A program made the translations under genes and the position numbers. A stretch of DNA of 64,000 nt, taken from IMG/VR virus record IMGVR_UViG_3300046463_000715, positions 1 to 64,000 of that record; one strand, 5' to 3'. Source of the stretch: a virus. Under the pieces are notes generated by a model, which did no database searches, was not told where the DNA came from, and was given only the letters and a program-made list of their open reading frames with translations. Positions 45,940 to 54,649 of this stretch are shown here, piece by piece. Numbering within the stretch: position 1 is the stretch's first letter; each line of letters opens with the position of its first letter.

Positions 45940-47327
45940 TGGACCTGACCGGGACATTGCCCTGGCAACCTCCACACATTGCAGCGCTCCTCGCAGCGTT
46001 GCAAAAGTATGGGAGTGTGCTCGATGCCTCAGACACGGGGACAGGCAAGACCTTCTGCATTCTCATCATCTGCAGAATCCTCGGCATCACCCCGCTCGTG
46101 GTTGGCCCGAAGGCTGCGCGAGCGGGCTGGGAAGACGCTGGGAAAATCCTCGGGGTCGAATTCGAGTATATCAACTACGAGAAGTGCCGCCCCCGGCTCG
46201 TCAAGCAGACCGAGGAAGAATTCACCGCGAACGGTTTCAACGAAAAGCGCGAGAGCGAATACACCATCGAAGTCCCGTGGGGCAAGGGCTCTTTCGTGAA
46301 GTGGCGCAACAGCTACGAAATGGTTATCTTCGATGAGGCCCACCGTCTCGGCGGCACGACCTCTCTCAATTCGAAGCTCGGCATCGCTGCGAAGCGTCAG
46401 GCGAAGTATGTCGTCGCGCTCTCCGCCACTGCCGCTGACGACCCGAGGCAGATGAAGGCCCTCGGCTACATTCTTGGAATTCACGGCTTGAACACAATCA
46501 AGTGCGAGACCAAGCTGAACTGGATGAACTGGCTGCTGCGCCACGGTGTGAAGCCCGGGCACTTCGGCGGCTGGGACTTCACGAGCGACGAAGACAAGCA
46601 GAAAAAATCCTTCACGAAAATCCACGGCGAAATTTTTCCCCGGCACGGCTCGCGGATGCGCAAGTCCGAAATCCCTGGTTTCCCTCTGACCGAGGTCCTG
46701 GTGAAGATGCTCGACGACGAGACCGGCAAGGCTAAAAAAATTACCGAGGAGCTCCACGAGTTGAACGAGGAGGGCGGCAACCAGCTCGCGGCGACTGTCG
46801 AGTGTCGGCAGAAGCTGGAGAAGCTGATGATTCCCCACTTCGCGGGCTTCGCAGAGGATTCTGTCGCGCAGGGCTCGAAGGTCGTTTTCTTTCTCAACTT
46901 CACAGACCCACTTTTTGAACTTTATGAAAAACTCCAAAAGCAGTTTGGTAACGGTCGAGTTGGCTACATTTCTGGACGGCAGACGGGTCCTAACGGGGAG
47001 AGCGAGCGAAGAGCTTTCGTGTCCAACTTCCAGCGTAACCGGCTCGATGCTCTGTGCGTTAACATCTTCGCTGGGGGAGAGTCTGTTAATCTGCACGATG
47101 AAATCGACCAAGTCACCAGGGACACATTCTCCTCGCCGTGCGAGAGCGGTCGCCAATACAAACAGCAACTCGGGCGCGTCAATCGAGCGAAGGGCGGCTT
47201 CTCGAACCAGTATCTCTGTTTCTTTGCGGGCACGCGACAGGAAGTGGTTGCAGACCGTATGAGACACAAGGGATTGTGCATTGACCTTTTTAACGATGCC
47301 AGCTGGGACCGCAACTTGGTGGTCTAG
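45939..47327 (+). CDS. DEAH superfamily 2 helicase
   Basis: A 462-aa helicase starting at ATG 45939, overlapping the HD stop. Motifs: TGTGKT (33-38, Walker A), DEAH (132-135, in VIFDEAHRLGG), SAT (162-164), a C-terminal RecA domain with VVFFLNFTDPLFELYEKLQK and motif VI QQLGRVNRAKG. This is the SF2 (SNF2/UvsW-like) type that many phages use in replication or recombination. It is followed by a promoter at 47328. Confidence 0.85.
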   Translation: MDLTGTLPWQPPHIAALLAALQKYGSVLDASDTGTGKTFCILIICRILGITPLVVGPKAARAGWEDAGKILGVEFEYINYEKCRPRLVKQTEEEFTANGFNEKRESEYTIEVPWGKGSFVKWRNSYEMVIFDEAHRLGGTTSLNSKLGIAAKRQAKYVVALSATAADDPRQMKALGYILGIHGLNTIKCETKLNWMNWLLRHGVKPGHFGGWDFTSDEDKQKKSFTKIHGEIFPRHGSRMRKSEIPGFPLTEVLVKMLDDETGKAKKITEELHELNEEGGNQLAATVECRQKLEKLMIPHFAGFAEDSVAQGSKVVFFLNFTDPLFELYEKLQKQFGNGRVGYISGRQTGPNGESERRAFVSNFQRNRLDALCVNIFAGGESVNLHDEIDQVTRDTFSSPCESGRQYKQQLGRVNRAKGGFSNQYLCFFAGTRQEVVADRMRHKGLCIDLFNDASWDRNLVV

Positions 47328-47356
47328 TTGACAGAAAAAACTTATCCGCGTATCTT
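47328..47356 (+). promoter_or_regulatory. Promoter for nuclease/SSB unit
   Basis: TTGACA (47328-47333) right after the helicase stop, 17-base spacer, TATCTT (47351-47356), and ATG 12 bases later at 47368. Strong match. Confidence 0.75.
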
Positions 47357-47367
47357 TAACTGTTAGC

Positions 47368-48648
47368 ATGAGTGAATTAAAAACATTAAACACAGCAGTC
47401 GACGTCACGAAGCCCGCGAAGCTCCACCATAAGTTCGGACCCTCCCGCCTCAACTATCTCGACGAGTGCGCTGCCTTTACCTCGAAGCCCGGAACTACCG
47501 AAGCCGCTGAAGAGGGAACCTTCATGCACGACCTGATGGAGAAATTCGTCAAGCTCGTCGTCGCGAAGAAATACAAAACCACTCTCGAACAGGTTGCCCT
47601 CGCTGCGAAAGAACACGAGCTCGATGACCTCCAGGTCTCGCTGTTGCGCTTCGCCTGCAAACGTGTCGACGTCTACCTCGCGAAAAATCCCGAGAGCATC
47701 TACGTCGAATTGAACGTCCGGGTCCGCAACTACGACGGCTCGGAATTCAATCACGGCACACTCGACCTTCTGCTCATCTTCAAGGGCGGCATCGGTGTCC
47801 TCATCGACTACAAATTCGGTGGACAGCCGGTTCGTTTCGCTGTCGACAACCTCCAGGGTTTCAACTACGTCGTCGGCGCGTTTCAGAACATCGAGAAGCT
47901 GACGAAAATCTGCTGCGAGTTCATCCAGCCGAAGCTCAACGTCATTACCAATTTCATTTTCACGAGGGACAAAGTTACCGCGCTCTTCGACCGCATCGCT
48001 GCAGTCGTCCAGCAGTCAATCTTTGTCCAGTCCCACCAGGAGGAAGCGCAGAAGTTCACGAAGGTCGGAACCTACTGCAAATACTGCGAGCTGGCGGGCG
48101 AGTGCTCGGCACTGAACAACTCCCGAGCACTTGCCGTCAGCAAGCACGAGGGCCTGCCGTTGCCGAAACATTTTTCTGGACTGAAGCTCAAGTCCCCCGA
48201 AGACTTTGCCCTGGCGCGCTACTACGTCGACATCATCGAACAGGGCTTCGAGAGCCTGAAGCAGCGCGCCTACGAGGTCGCTGACGAGAACGGCGGAGAA
48301 ATTCGCTGCACTCTCCCGAACGGCAAAGAGGTGCTCTACGAAGTCGCCGAGCGCTCAGCTGACCGTGTCCTGGGAGAGGCCGCGCTAGTCGCTGACGCCC
48401 TCAAGGAAGTCTTGACCGAGGCCGAGGTGCTCGGAGCTGCGAAGCTCAACATCGGAGCTCTTGAGACCGTCTCAAAGAACGCGATGGTCGAGAACGCGAA
48501 ACTGCGCGGCGAGAAAATTACGAAGAAAGCCGCCTGGGAGTCGATTACCTCGATTCTCGAAGCCAATGGACTTTTGAGCAGGCCGGACACTAAAGTCCGC
48601 TACCTGCGACTCAAAAAACAACAAGAACAACTGGAAGACAAAAAGTAA
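47368..48648 (+). CDS. PD-(D/E)XK nuclease, DUF2800/Cas4-like
   Basis: A 426-aa protein with the layout of DUF2800/RecB-type nucleases: GTFMHDL (His54), VELNVRV (Glu114), HGTLDLLL (Asp133) and LIDYKFG (Asp147, Lys149). A four-cysteine motif (YCKYCELAGEC, near residue 230) could hold an Fe-S cluster as in Cas4. It is probably a 5' to 3' DNA exonuclease for recombination. It is adjacent to a likely ssDNA-binding protein, an arrangement seen in several phages. Confidence 0.75.
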   Translation: MSELKTLNTAVDVTKPAKLHHKFGPSRLNYLDECAAFTSKPGTTEAAEEGTFMHDLMEKFVKLVVAKKYKTTLEQVALAAKEHELDDLQVSLLRFACKRVDVYLAKNPESIYVELNVRVRNYDGSEFNHGTLDLLLIFKGGIGVLIDYKFGGQPVRFAVDNLQGFNYVVGAFQNIEKLTKICCEFIQPKLNVITNFIFTRDKVTALFDRIAAVVQQSIFVQSHQEEAQKFTKVGTYCKYCELAGECSALNNSRALAVSKHEGLPLPKHFSGLKLKSPEDFALARYYVDIIEQGFESLKQRAYEVADENGGEIRCTLPNGKEVLYEVAERSADRVLGEAALVADALKEVLTEAEVLGAAKLNIGALETVSKNAMVENAKLRGEKITKKAAWESITSILEANGLLSRPDTKVRYLRLKKQQEQLEDKK

Positions 48649-48649
48649 T

Positions 48650-49681
48650 ATGGTTAAAGCATCACTCCGAAACGCCAACGCTGGCAGCGCGACTAAATCG
48701 CCAGCAACGAATAAACCCGTGGTCGACGTAACTGCTACGGTCACCACCAGCGCTCCCGCGACCAGTCACACGGTCGAGGAAGCCAATGTCGACAACGTCC
48801 TGGCTGACATCGCGGAAGCCGCGCAGCTGAACGCTGCCGAAGAGGTTCCCGAAACCGCTCCCGCGACTACCGCTGTGGCGACTCGGCCCACCAACACCGC
48901 TGTCGGTCGCCCCGTGCAGCACGAGGAAGGCTTCGAAGGCGACTGGGGCAAGGAAGACCTCAAGTTCCCGCAGCTGAAGCTCGTCCAGGGCTCTGGCCCG
49001 CTCTCGCAGCGGTTCAACAACGGGACCATCATCTTTGACGACGAAAAGCTGTTGCCAGCTCCGAACGTCGAAGAGGGCGCGGACAATCCGCTTATCACCT
49101 TCGTGCCTCTCATCATCACGAAGCAATACCGCGAGAAGCTCTCGCAGGAAGACATCGACGACGGAGCCCTGCCCCGCATTGCGAGCGGCATCGCTGAAGT
49201 CGAGGAGCTCGGCGGCACGACCCGCTACGTCAACAACGAACGACCGGACAATTACTGGGAGCCCAGCTCTCGGTGTATTTTCCTCATCGAGCGTCCGAAC
49301 CACGACGCAGCTGCGGAACACCCGGGCTTCAACGAAGTCTTCGACGGCAAGGAATTTGCCGTGGCAGTCTACTACGCCGCTGGCGCAGCCTTCACGGCTT
49401 GCCCGAAGGTGATTTACAACACCTATCGGAAATCTCTGTTCATGCCGATTCTCGGCGCGGACAAGACCCCGCTCGTGGTCGACGGTCGCATCCAGAAGCG
49501 TCCGTGCATCTACAAAAACTACTGGAGCCTGGGCTTCGCAAAGGTCAAGGCCGGTAAGTTCAACCCCTGGCGTCCGTATGTCCGGCTGCAAAAAGTCGAG
49601 ACCGGCCCCGAGGTTCGCGAGTATTGTGCAAACCTGCTCCAAGTGGCTCCGCAGGCTCCGCACGATGACGACGCAGTATAG
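48650..49681 (+). CDS. Probable ssDNA-binding protein
   Basis: A 343-aa protein. Residues 1-95 are Ala/Thr/Pro-rich and disordered. Residues about 100-330 form a beta-rich core (EDLKFPQLKLVQGSGPLSQR, RCIFLIERP, VVYNTYRKSLFMPILGADK-like stretches) ending in an acidic tail (HDDDAV), as in phage ssDNA-binding proteins. The location between a DUF2800 nuclease and a primase-helicase supports a DUF2815/SSB-like role. Inferred from context and pattern. Confidence 0.6.
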   Translation: MVKASLRNANAGSATKSPATNKPVVDVTATVTTSAPATSHTVEEANVDNVLADIAEAAQLNAAEEVPETAPATTAVATRPTNTAVGRPVQHEEGFEGDWGKEDLKFPQLKLVQGSGPLSQRFNNGTIIFDDEKLLPAPNVEEGADNPLITFVPLIITKQYREKLSQEDIDDGALPRIASGIAEVEELGGTTRYVNNERPDNYWEPSSRCIFLIERPNHDAAAEHPGFNEVFDGKEFAVAVYYAAGAAFTACPKVIYNTYRKSLFMPILGADKTPLVVDGRIQKRPCIYKNYWSLGFAKVKAGKFNPWRPYVRLQKVETGPEVREYCANLLQVAPQAPHDDDAV

Positions 49682-49726
49682 TTTCCCATAAGGCAACCAG
49701 AACGTCCTGGCTGTAGACGTGACTTC

Positions 49727-49764
49727 GGTCGTTCAGAGTAACGACCCTCGTTTTAATTTTTTTT
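49727..49764 (+). terminator. Terminator after the SSB gene
   Basis: GGTCGTT (49727-49733) and AACGACC (49740-49746) form a perfect 7-base stem with a short loop, followed by CTCGTTTTAATTTTTTTT. It lies in the only sizeable gap of the replication unit and would reduce read-through into the primase-helicase gene. Confidence 0.8.
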
Positions 49765-49776
49765 CATGAAAGCCTT

Positions 49777-51939
49777 ATGGAATTCCGAGAAGACTCAGAC
49801 AAATTTCTGCCGCTCTATGTCGCCAAGAACTTGGTCGACCCAGAGCTGACCGTAGCGAAGCCCTGGAACTGGATTGTCAATAACACCTTTGACGGTGTGG
49901 ACAAAAAGCTTCGCCGCAAAATCATGCTCGACCCCGAGTGTGACTGGTTAGCGTATAGTGGCTTCCGCGCACAAGTCCCCACTGCCCGTATCTCGAAAGA
50001 GAACCCCGGCATTGCGATGCGCGCAATCGTCATTGACTACGACTCACGCACCAGCCCCGAGGATGCGGAGCGCCTCATTAACGAAAATCTGCCGCCCGAG
50101 CTCCGCCCGAACCTCATGGAAATTTCCTTGAGCGACAAGCTGCGGCTGGTCTGGTGTCTGCAGCGCGAGGTGCTGTTCATGTCTCCCGCTCACCAGCAAG
50201 AAATCATCGCTACCTTCAAGAGGAAGCTGAAGCTCGACACACTCCTGGCCGGTTACGACGAGAACAGCGAGAAGCCGTCCGAAATGTGGACCGCTGGCAA
50301 AGAATGGTTTTACCTCGACAAGCAGGAGCCCCTGGCGGAGTCAATCATCGCCGGAATTCAGATGCAGGCCGGTAAGAAGACCTCGCTCTACAATCACGCG
50401 GACGTGCCCCTGGCCGACATCGCAAAAGAGCTCGAAGCACGCTTCCCCGGTCGCTGGGCAGGCGACTTCAAACTCGACGCTGTCGGTGTGCGCTTCTGGG
50501 ACTCGGATGCCGACAACACCTCTGGCTGTCAGGTTAAGCCGGATGGTATGCTCTGCTTCACCGGCACCGTGCCCTTCATGAAGTGGGACCAAATTTTCGG
50601 CAAGGTCTGGTGCGACGAAAAGCGAATTCTTAAACTCGGCAACGGTGCGAAGGGCATGTATACCGATGGCAAAACTTATTTCGAAGTCGTCAACGGTATG
50701 CAGGTCGATTCGAACAAGGACGCAATCATCACCCGATTGAAGTCTGCCGGTCTCTCGGACAAAGTCGAGAAGGGCCAGACGCAGAGCGAAATCGGCGAGC
50801 TCTTGAACTACATTCAGACTGTCAACCGTGTCCTGGGCGCGGCCCCGATGATTAACTATCCCCCGGGCATCGTAGAAATCGAGAACGAGCGCATTCTGAA
50901 CCTGTCGGCGCTCAAGCCGGTCCAGCCGGTCAAGCCCCCTCGCTCTTTCAAGGAAGACGCACCGTTCCTGCACTGGTTTTTCGTCGAGCACAAGTGTGTC
51001 GGAGAGGGCACGGACCACTTGCTCTTTTGGACTCTGCGCAGTTCGCAAAATTACCGCTACTACCGGCGAGAGCTCGGCCAAGCAATCTTCATCTGCGGTC
51101 CGGTCAATTCCGGCAAGACACTTCTGAACATGCGAATCCTGGCTCCGCTCCTGGGCGGGAAGACATCGGACCCGATGAAATATCTCATGGGAGAAACGGG
51201 TTTCACCGATGATTTATTCTCTGCTGGACTCCTGGCAGTGAACGACAGCGACTATCCGAAAAACGAAGCCCTCCGCCTCAAGGTTCTCCAGGGCTATAAG
51301 GACTGGGTCGTAAATCCGAAGCACGTCTACCATCCCAAGTTCCAGAAAAAGCTCTCCATCGAAAGCGTAAGCCGTATCTGCGCTACTCTGAACGACAGCG
51401 CCGACGCTGCCGGTGCTCTGCCCGAGGTGAATATCTCGACGCAGGACAAGTTCATGTTCTTCCGAATGAAGGCAGTCCCGGCTGGGACCTTTCCTTCGAA
51501 GACCGAGCTCGAAGCGACAATCGCCCGCGAGCTGCCCTACTTCATCTGGTGGTTAGAGAATGAGTGGCAGTGCCCACCAGAAATTCTTCTGCCGGACGGA
51601 GAACGCACCGGCTGCACGAGCTACTACGACCCGTTCATTTTGAAGATGTCGCAGACTCAGACCTACAGCTCGAACCTCCTCGAAATTCTGAACCTGTTTA
51701 TTTCGGTCCACGAAGACTTCCAGGACGGTGCCTGTGGTTTCTTCGAGGGCTCGCCTACCGACATCTTGTCCGCTCTCCAGCGGTGCAACGAGACCGCGAC
51801 AATATCAAAAGAGTGGAAGCAGCAAATGATGGCTCGTAACTTACTCGGGCTCTCTAAAATCAAAGGCTCCGGGGTTTCCCTGGCGCGAGACGAGAGCGGT
51901 CGGTATTTCAGAATCGTTCCAGCAACAAATGAGAGTTAA
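49777..51939 (+). CDS. Primase-helicase (AEP-like primase plus superfamily 3 helicase)
   Basis: A 720-aa replication protein. Residues about 80-200 contain IVIDYDS (Asp87, Asp89), a DhD metal motif of archaeo-eukaryotic primases, with KLRLVWCLQREVLF as a possible later strand. The C-terminal half has the P-loop GPVNSGKT (about 440) and LLAVNDSDYPKNEALR, as in phage D5/SF3 helicases. It should synthesise primers and open the fork. Start ATG 49777 is the only in-frame choice after the terminator. It overlaps the next gene by 11 bases. Confidence 0.8.
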   Translation: MEFREDSDKFLPLYVAKNLVDPELTVAKPWNWIVNNTFDGVDKKLRRKIMLDPECDWLAYSGFRAQVPTARISKENPGIAMRAIVIDYDSRTSPEDAERLINENLPPELRPNLMEISLSDKLRLVWCLQREVLFMSPAHQQEIIATFKRKLKLDTLLAGYDENSEKPSEMWTAGKEWFYLDKQEPLAESIIAGIQMQAGKKTSLYNHADVPLADIAKELEARFPGRWAGDFKLDAVGVRFWDSDADNTSGCQVKPDGMLCFTGTVPFMKWDQIFGKVWCDEKRILKLGNGAKGMYTDGKTYFEVVNGMQVDSNKDAIITRLKSAGLSDKVEKGQTQSEIGELLNYIQTVNRVLGAAPMINYPPGIVEIENERILNLSALKPVQPVKPPRSFKEDAPFLHWFFVEHKCVGEGTDHLLFWTLRSSQNYRYYRRELGQAIFICGPVNSGKTLLNMRILAPLLGGKTSDPMKYLMGETGFTDDLFSAGLLAVNDSDYPKNEALRLKVLQGYKDWVVNPKHVYHPKFQKKLSIESVSRICATLNDSADAAGALPEVNISTQDKFMFFRMKAVPAGTFPSKTELEATIARELPYFIWWLENEWQCPPEILLPDGERTGCTSYYDPFILKMSQTQTYSSNLLEILNLFISVHEDFQDGACGFFEGSPTDILSALQRCNETATISKEWKQQMMARNLLGLSKIKGSGVSLARDESGRYFRIVPATNES

Positions 51940-52723
51940 AATCCTCCTCGCAGTCCCGGACGAAAAATCTTACGGTCCTTGCACACTGGTGCTGGACACA
52001 ATCCGGACAGGCTACCCGAACGCCTTCGTTACCGTCTACATTAACCCCATCGGGGACGTCCACGAAGACCTCCGCGACGACCTCGTGCATCGGGCCACTT
52101 TGAAGGAGTGCCGAGTCGTGCAGCTGTTCGGCGACAACAGCCACGCCCGCTGGATTTTCAACCAAGTCATAGCGCACTCCGAAGACCTGGGGGACCAGGA
52201 GCCGCTTATCATTCTCGACGGCGACATCCTGTTCCATTCCTCGTGCGAGGGCTGGCAATTTGACAACTCATTTCTTGCGGGGTATTATACCCCGACGATG
52301 TTCAGCGACTTTACCCAATGCCCCGCACTTGCGCGCCTGCACACGTCTCATCTTTGGTTCACTCAGCCTCGCACGATGGTCCGAGGCATCCCTAAAGTCT
52401 TCCCCGCAGCGGCTGCGGCACGGTCAGACCTGTGCCCGCTCGACCTCTTCAGTCCGAGCGTTAACTTCGTCAATGGTGTCCCCTACTTCTGGGACAGCTG
52501 CTGCGGCCTCTATCAAATGTTCGGCGGCAAAGAATTCGGCCCCGAGCACCTAGCCTGCTACGAGCACCTGACGAGCTCCTCAGCCTACGAGCTGAAGAAA
52601 CACTTCGCGCCAAACCCGGACGCGACCGAGTGGCTGCACACCGAGGGTTACAAACACCCCGAGCTCCTGAAGGGCAAGCTCTGGGAAGCAATCAATCAAT
52701 ACTACAAAGAAAGAGCACTGTGA
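51929..52723 (+). CDS. Glycosyltransferase-like protein (GT-A fold)
   Basis: A 264-aa protein starting MRVKILLAVPDEKSYGPCTL, with alternating strands and helices and IILDGDILFHSS (DGD, a DxD motif, near residue 95) that binds a nucleotide sugar and metal in GT-A enzymes. It is wedged between the primase-helicase and DNA polymerase genes with overlaps on both sides, so it is expressed with replication. Sugar, acceptor and target (DNA base, protein or lipid) are unknown. Confidence 0.65.
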   Translation: MRVKILLAVPDEKSYGPCTLVLDTIRTGYPNAFVTVYINPIGDVHEDLRDDLVHRATLKECRVVQLFGDNSHARWIFNQVIAHSEDLGDQEPLIILDGDILFHSSCEGWQFDNSFLAGYYTPTMFSDFTQCPALARLHTSHLWFTQPRTMVRGIPKVFPAAAAARSDLCPLDLFSPSVNFVNGVPYFWDSCCGLYQMFGGKEFGPEHLACYEHLTSSSAYELKKHFAPNPDATEWLHTEGYKHPELLKGKLWEAINQYYKERAL

Positions 52724-54510
52724 AAGACGTTATTATCGACTTCGAAACCTACTACGACGGGGAGACCTCCGTCACGGCGCAGGGCAACCGAAATTATACT
52801 CGCGATGCTGACGCCTACATTGTCGCGGCCACGATTGACGACGATGTCCACTGCGGGACCATTCCCGAAATGGGTCCTGCCCTGGAACAGATGGCAGACG
52901 ACCCGCAGCTGCAGCTCTGGGCAGCGAATTCGAACTTCGACCAGGGCTTCTTTGAGAAGCACACCGGTAAGAAAGCGCGCAACCCCTGGCAGTGCATTCT
53001 CGACCTCGGCTCGTTCAATCAGTGCCCTCGGGACTTGGCCGGATTGGCGAAGACCGTTCTGAGGGTCGAAATGGACAAGAGCACACGCGACCAGATGAAG
53101 GGCGTTCACTACGAGGAGCTCAACGAGGCCGCGAAGGAGAAGGTCCAGCAATACTGCCTGGACGACGTTATTCACGCCCGGGACATTCTCGCGCAGCTCC
53201 CGCGCATGACTCCCGGCGAGCAGGCAATTTCTGAATACACCAGGATGACGAACCGGCGCGGCATCTGTGTCAACGTCGACCTCGTCGAGGAAGACAAGAC
53301 CCGCCTTGCAGAAATGAACTTCTGCGCGCTGAAGGCAATCCCCTGGCACAACGATGCAGCTCCGCTCAGCTACCGGCAGCTGCAGCAGTGGTGCGCTACG
53401 CAAGGTCTCCCGTGTCCGAAGAGCACCTCGAAGAAAGACGAAGAGTGCCAGGAGCTCATGAGCGAAAATCCGAAGCTCAACGAAATGCTCGGCACAATGC
53501 GCAGGCTCCGCCAATCGAACATGATGCTGAAAAAGCTGGAGTCGATGATGCTGCGAATCGGTGACGACAACGTCATGCCTCTCGACCTGATTTATTGCGG
53601 AGCCCCGCACACTCGCCGCTGGAGCTCGCAAGGCTTCAACATTCAGAACCTCGACAAAGAGCCGGTGAAGGTCCACAACGCTGCGAACGAGACCGTGTGG
53701 ACACGCAACTGGCTCGTGCCCCGCCCTGGTAAAAAGTTTCTCATCCTGGACTTCGCGCAAATCGAGCCACGCTGTTTGAACTGGCTCGCGGGCAATGCTC
53801 CGCTCCTCGAAGCGATGCACGCTGGCTTCAGCTACTACGAAGCGTATGCCTCGGCAGCGCGCAACTGGAAAGGCGCAGCCGGTTCCCTCAAGGCCGAATA
53901 CGGCAAGCAGAAATACACTCTTCTGAAGAACGAGTGCCTGGGCCTGGGTTACGGCATGGGCTGGGAAAAATTCATCGGCTACAATGCGCAGTCCGGCTCA
54001 ATCGTGACTCCCGAAGACGCGAAGAAAACCGTTGCGATGTTCCGGACCAACAACAAATGCGTCACTGACTTCTGGGCCTTCCTGGACGAGCAGCTGACTC
54101 GCGGAATTCGCGACAAAGAAAAGCACCTCGCGATTGACTTGCCGAACGGCGAGCCGATTCACTACTTCAACATGGCCCGCACCGCGAAGGGCGCAATCGG
54201 CTTCGTCATCAAAGGTGACCGCTCGCACCTGAGCAAGTCTTACCTGTGGGGCGGGGTCGTGACAGAAAATCTTTGCCAGCGCATGAGCCGGGACCTCCTG
54301 GCGACTGCAATACCCAAGCTGGAGAGCGCCGGTCTGCCGGTTATCTTCTCCTCGCACGACGAAGTCATCATCGAAGTCGAGGCCGACACCGACAGCCAGA
54401 AACTCGAAGCGAAGACTAACGCGCACAGAATTCTCTGCACCCCGCCGGACTGGGCCGAGGGCTTGCCTCTCCAGGTCGAGGGCGACTTCGCTGACTCCTA
54501 CTGCAAATGA
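52720..54510 (+). CDS. Family A DNA polymerase with 3'-5' exonuclease
   Basis: A 596-aa enzyme starting at GTG 52720 (GTGA overlap with the preceding stop). The proofreading domain has IIDFET (Asp7, Glu9), NSNFDQGFFE and YCLDDVIHARD. The polymerase has motif A LDFAQIEPR (about 344), motif B KNECLGLGYGMG (about 403) and motif C SSHDEV (about 546). It has no 5' to 3' exonuclease domain. It is of the phage PolA class, to which the Z-DNA phage polymerase DpoZ also belongs. Last large gene of the replication core. Confidence 0.9.
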   Translation: MKDVIIDFETYYDGETSVTAQGNRNYTRDADAYIVAATIDDDVHCGTIPEMGPALEQMADDPQLQLWAANSNFDQGFFEKHTGKKARNPWQCILDLGSFNQCPRDLAGLAKTVLRVEMDKSTRDQMKGVHYEELNEAAKEKVQQYCLDDVIHARDILAQLPRMTPGEQAISEYTRMTNRRGICVNVDLVEEDKTRLAEMNFCALKAIPWHNDAAPLSYRQLQQWCATQGLPCPKSTSKKDEECQELMSENPKLNEMLGTMRRLRQSNMMLKKLESMMLRIGDDNVMPLDLIYCGAPHTRRWSSQGFNIQNLDKEPVKVHNAANETVWTRNWLVPRPGKKFLILDFAQIEPRCLNWLAGNAPLLEAMHAGFSYYEAYASAARNWKGAAGSLKAEYGKQKYTLLKNECLGLGYGMGWEKFIGYNAQSGSIVTPEDAKKTVAMFRTNNKCVTDFWAFLDEQLTRGIRDKEKHLAIDLPNGEPIHYFNMARTAKGAIGFVIKGDRSHLSKSYLWGGVVTENLCQRMSRDLLATAIPKLESAGLPVIFSSHDEVIIEVEADTDSQKLEAKTNAHRILCTPPDWAEGLPLQVEGDFADSYCK

Positions 54511-54635
54511 AGACCAAAATTGCCATAGTCAGATGCCCGGACGGCACTGCCTATGTCTGCAGTCCAACCAAGCAGCAGCTCGAAAGAGCTAGACGAGCGT
54601 TTCAAAAACTTGCACACTTAAACAAATCGAGTTAA
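54507..54635 (+). CDS. Small basic protein
   Basis: A 42-aa protein (MKTKIAIVRCPDGTAYVC) coupled to the polymerase stop by ATGA. Small beta-hairpin then a basic helix. Its end overlaps the promoter at 54610-54638. Confidence 0.5.
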   Translation: MKTKIAIVRCPDGTAYVCSPTKQQLERARRAFQKLAHLNKSS

Positions 54636-54638
54636 ATT
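54610..54638 (+). promoter_or_regulatory. Promoter for metallophosphoesterase unit
   Basis: TTGCAC (54610-54615), 17-base spacer with CGAG, TAAATT (54633-54638); the ATG at 54650 is 11 bases downstream, giving a very short leader. Confidence 0.55.
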
Positions 54639-54649
54639 AGAATTACCTT

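Noticed and set aside
46029-47453. A 474-codon minus-strand open frame opposite the helicase
   Set aside because: Antisense to clear helicase motifs, no ribosome site, and composition typical of a mirror frame in GC-rich DNA.
52702-53820. A 372-codon minus-strand open frame opposite the DNA polymerase
   Set aside because: Antisense shadow of polymerase and exonuclease motifs; no start signal.
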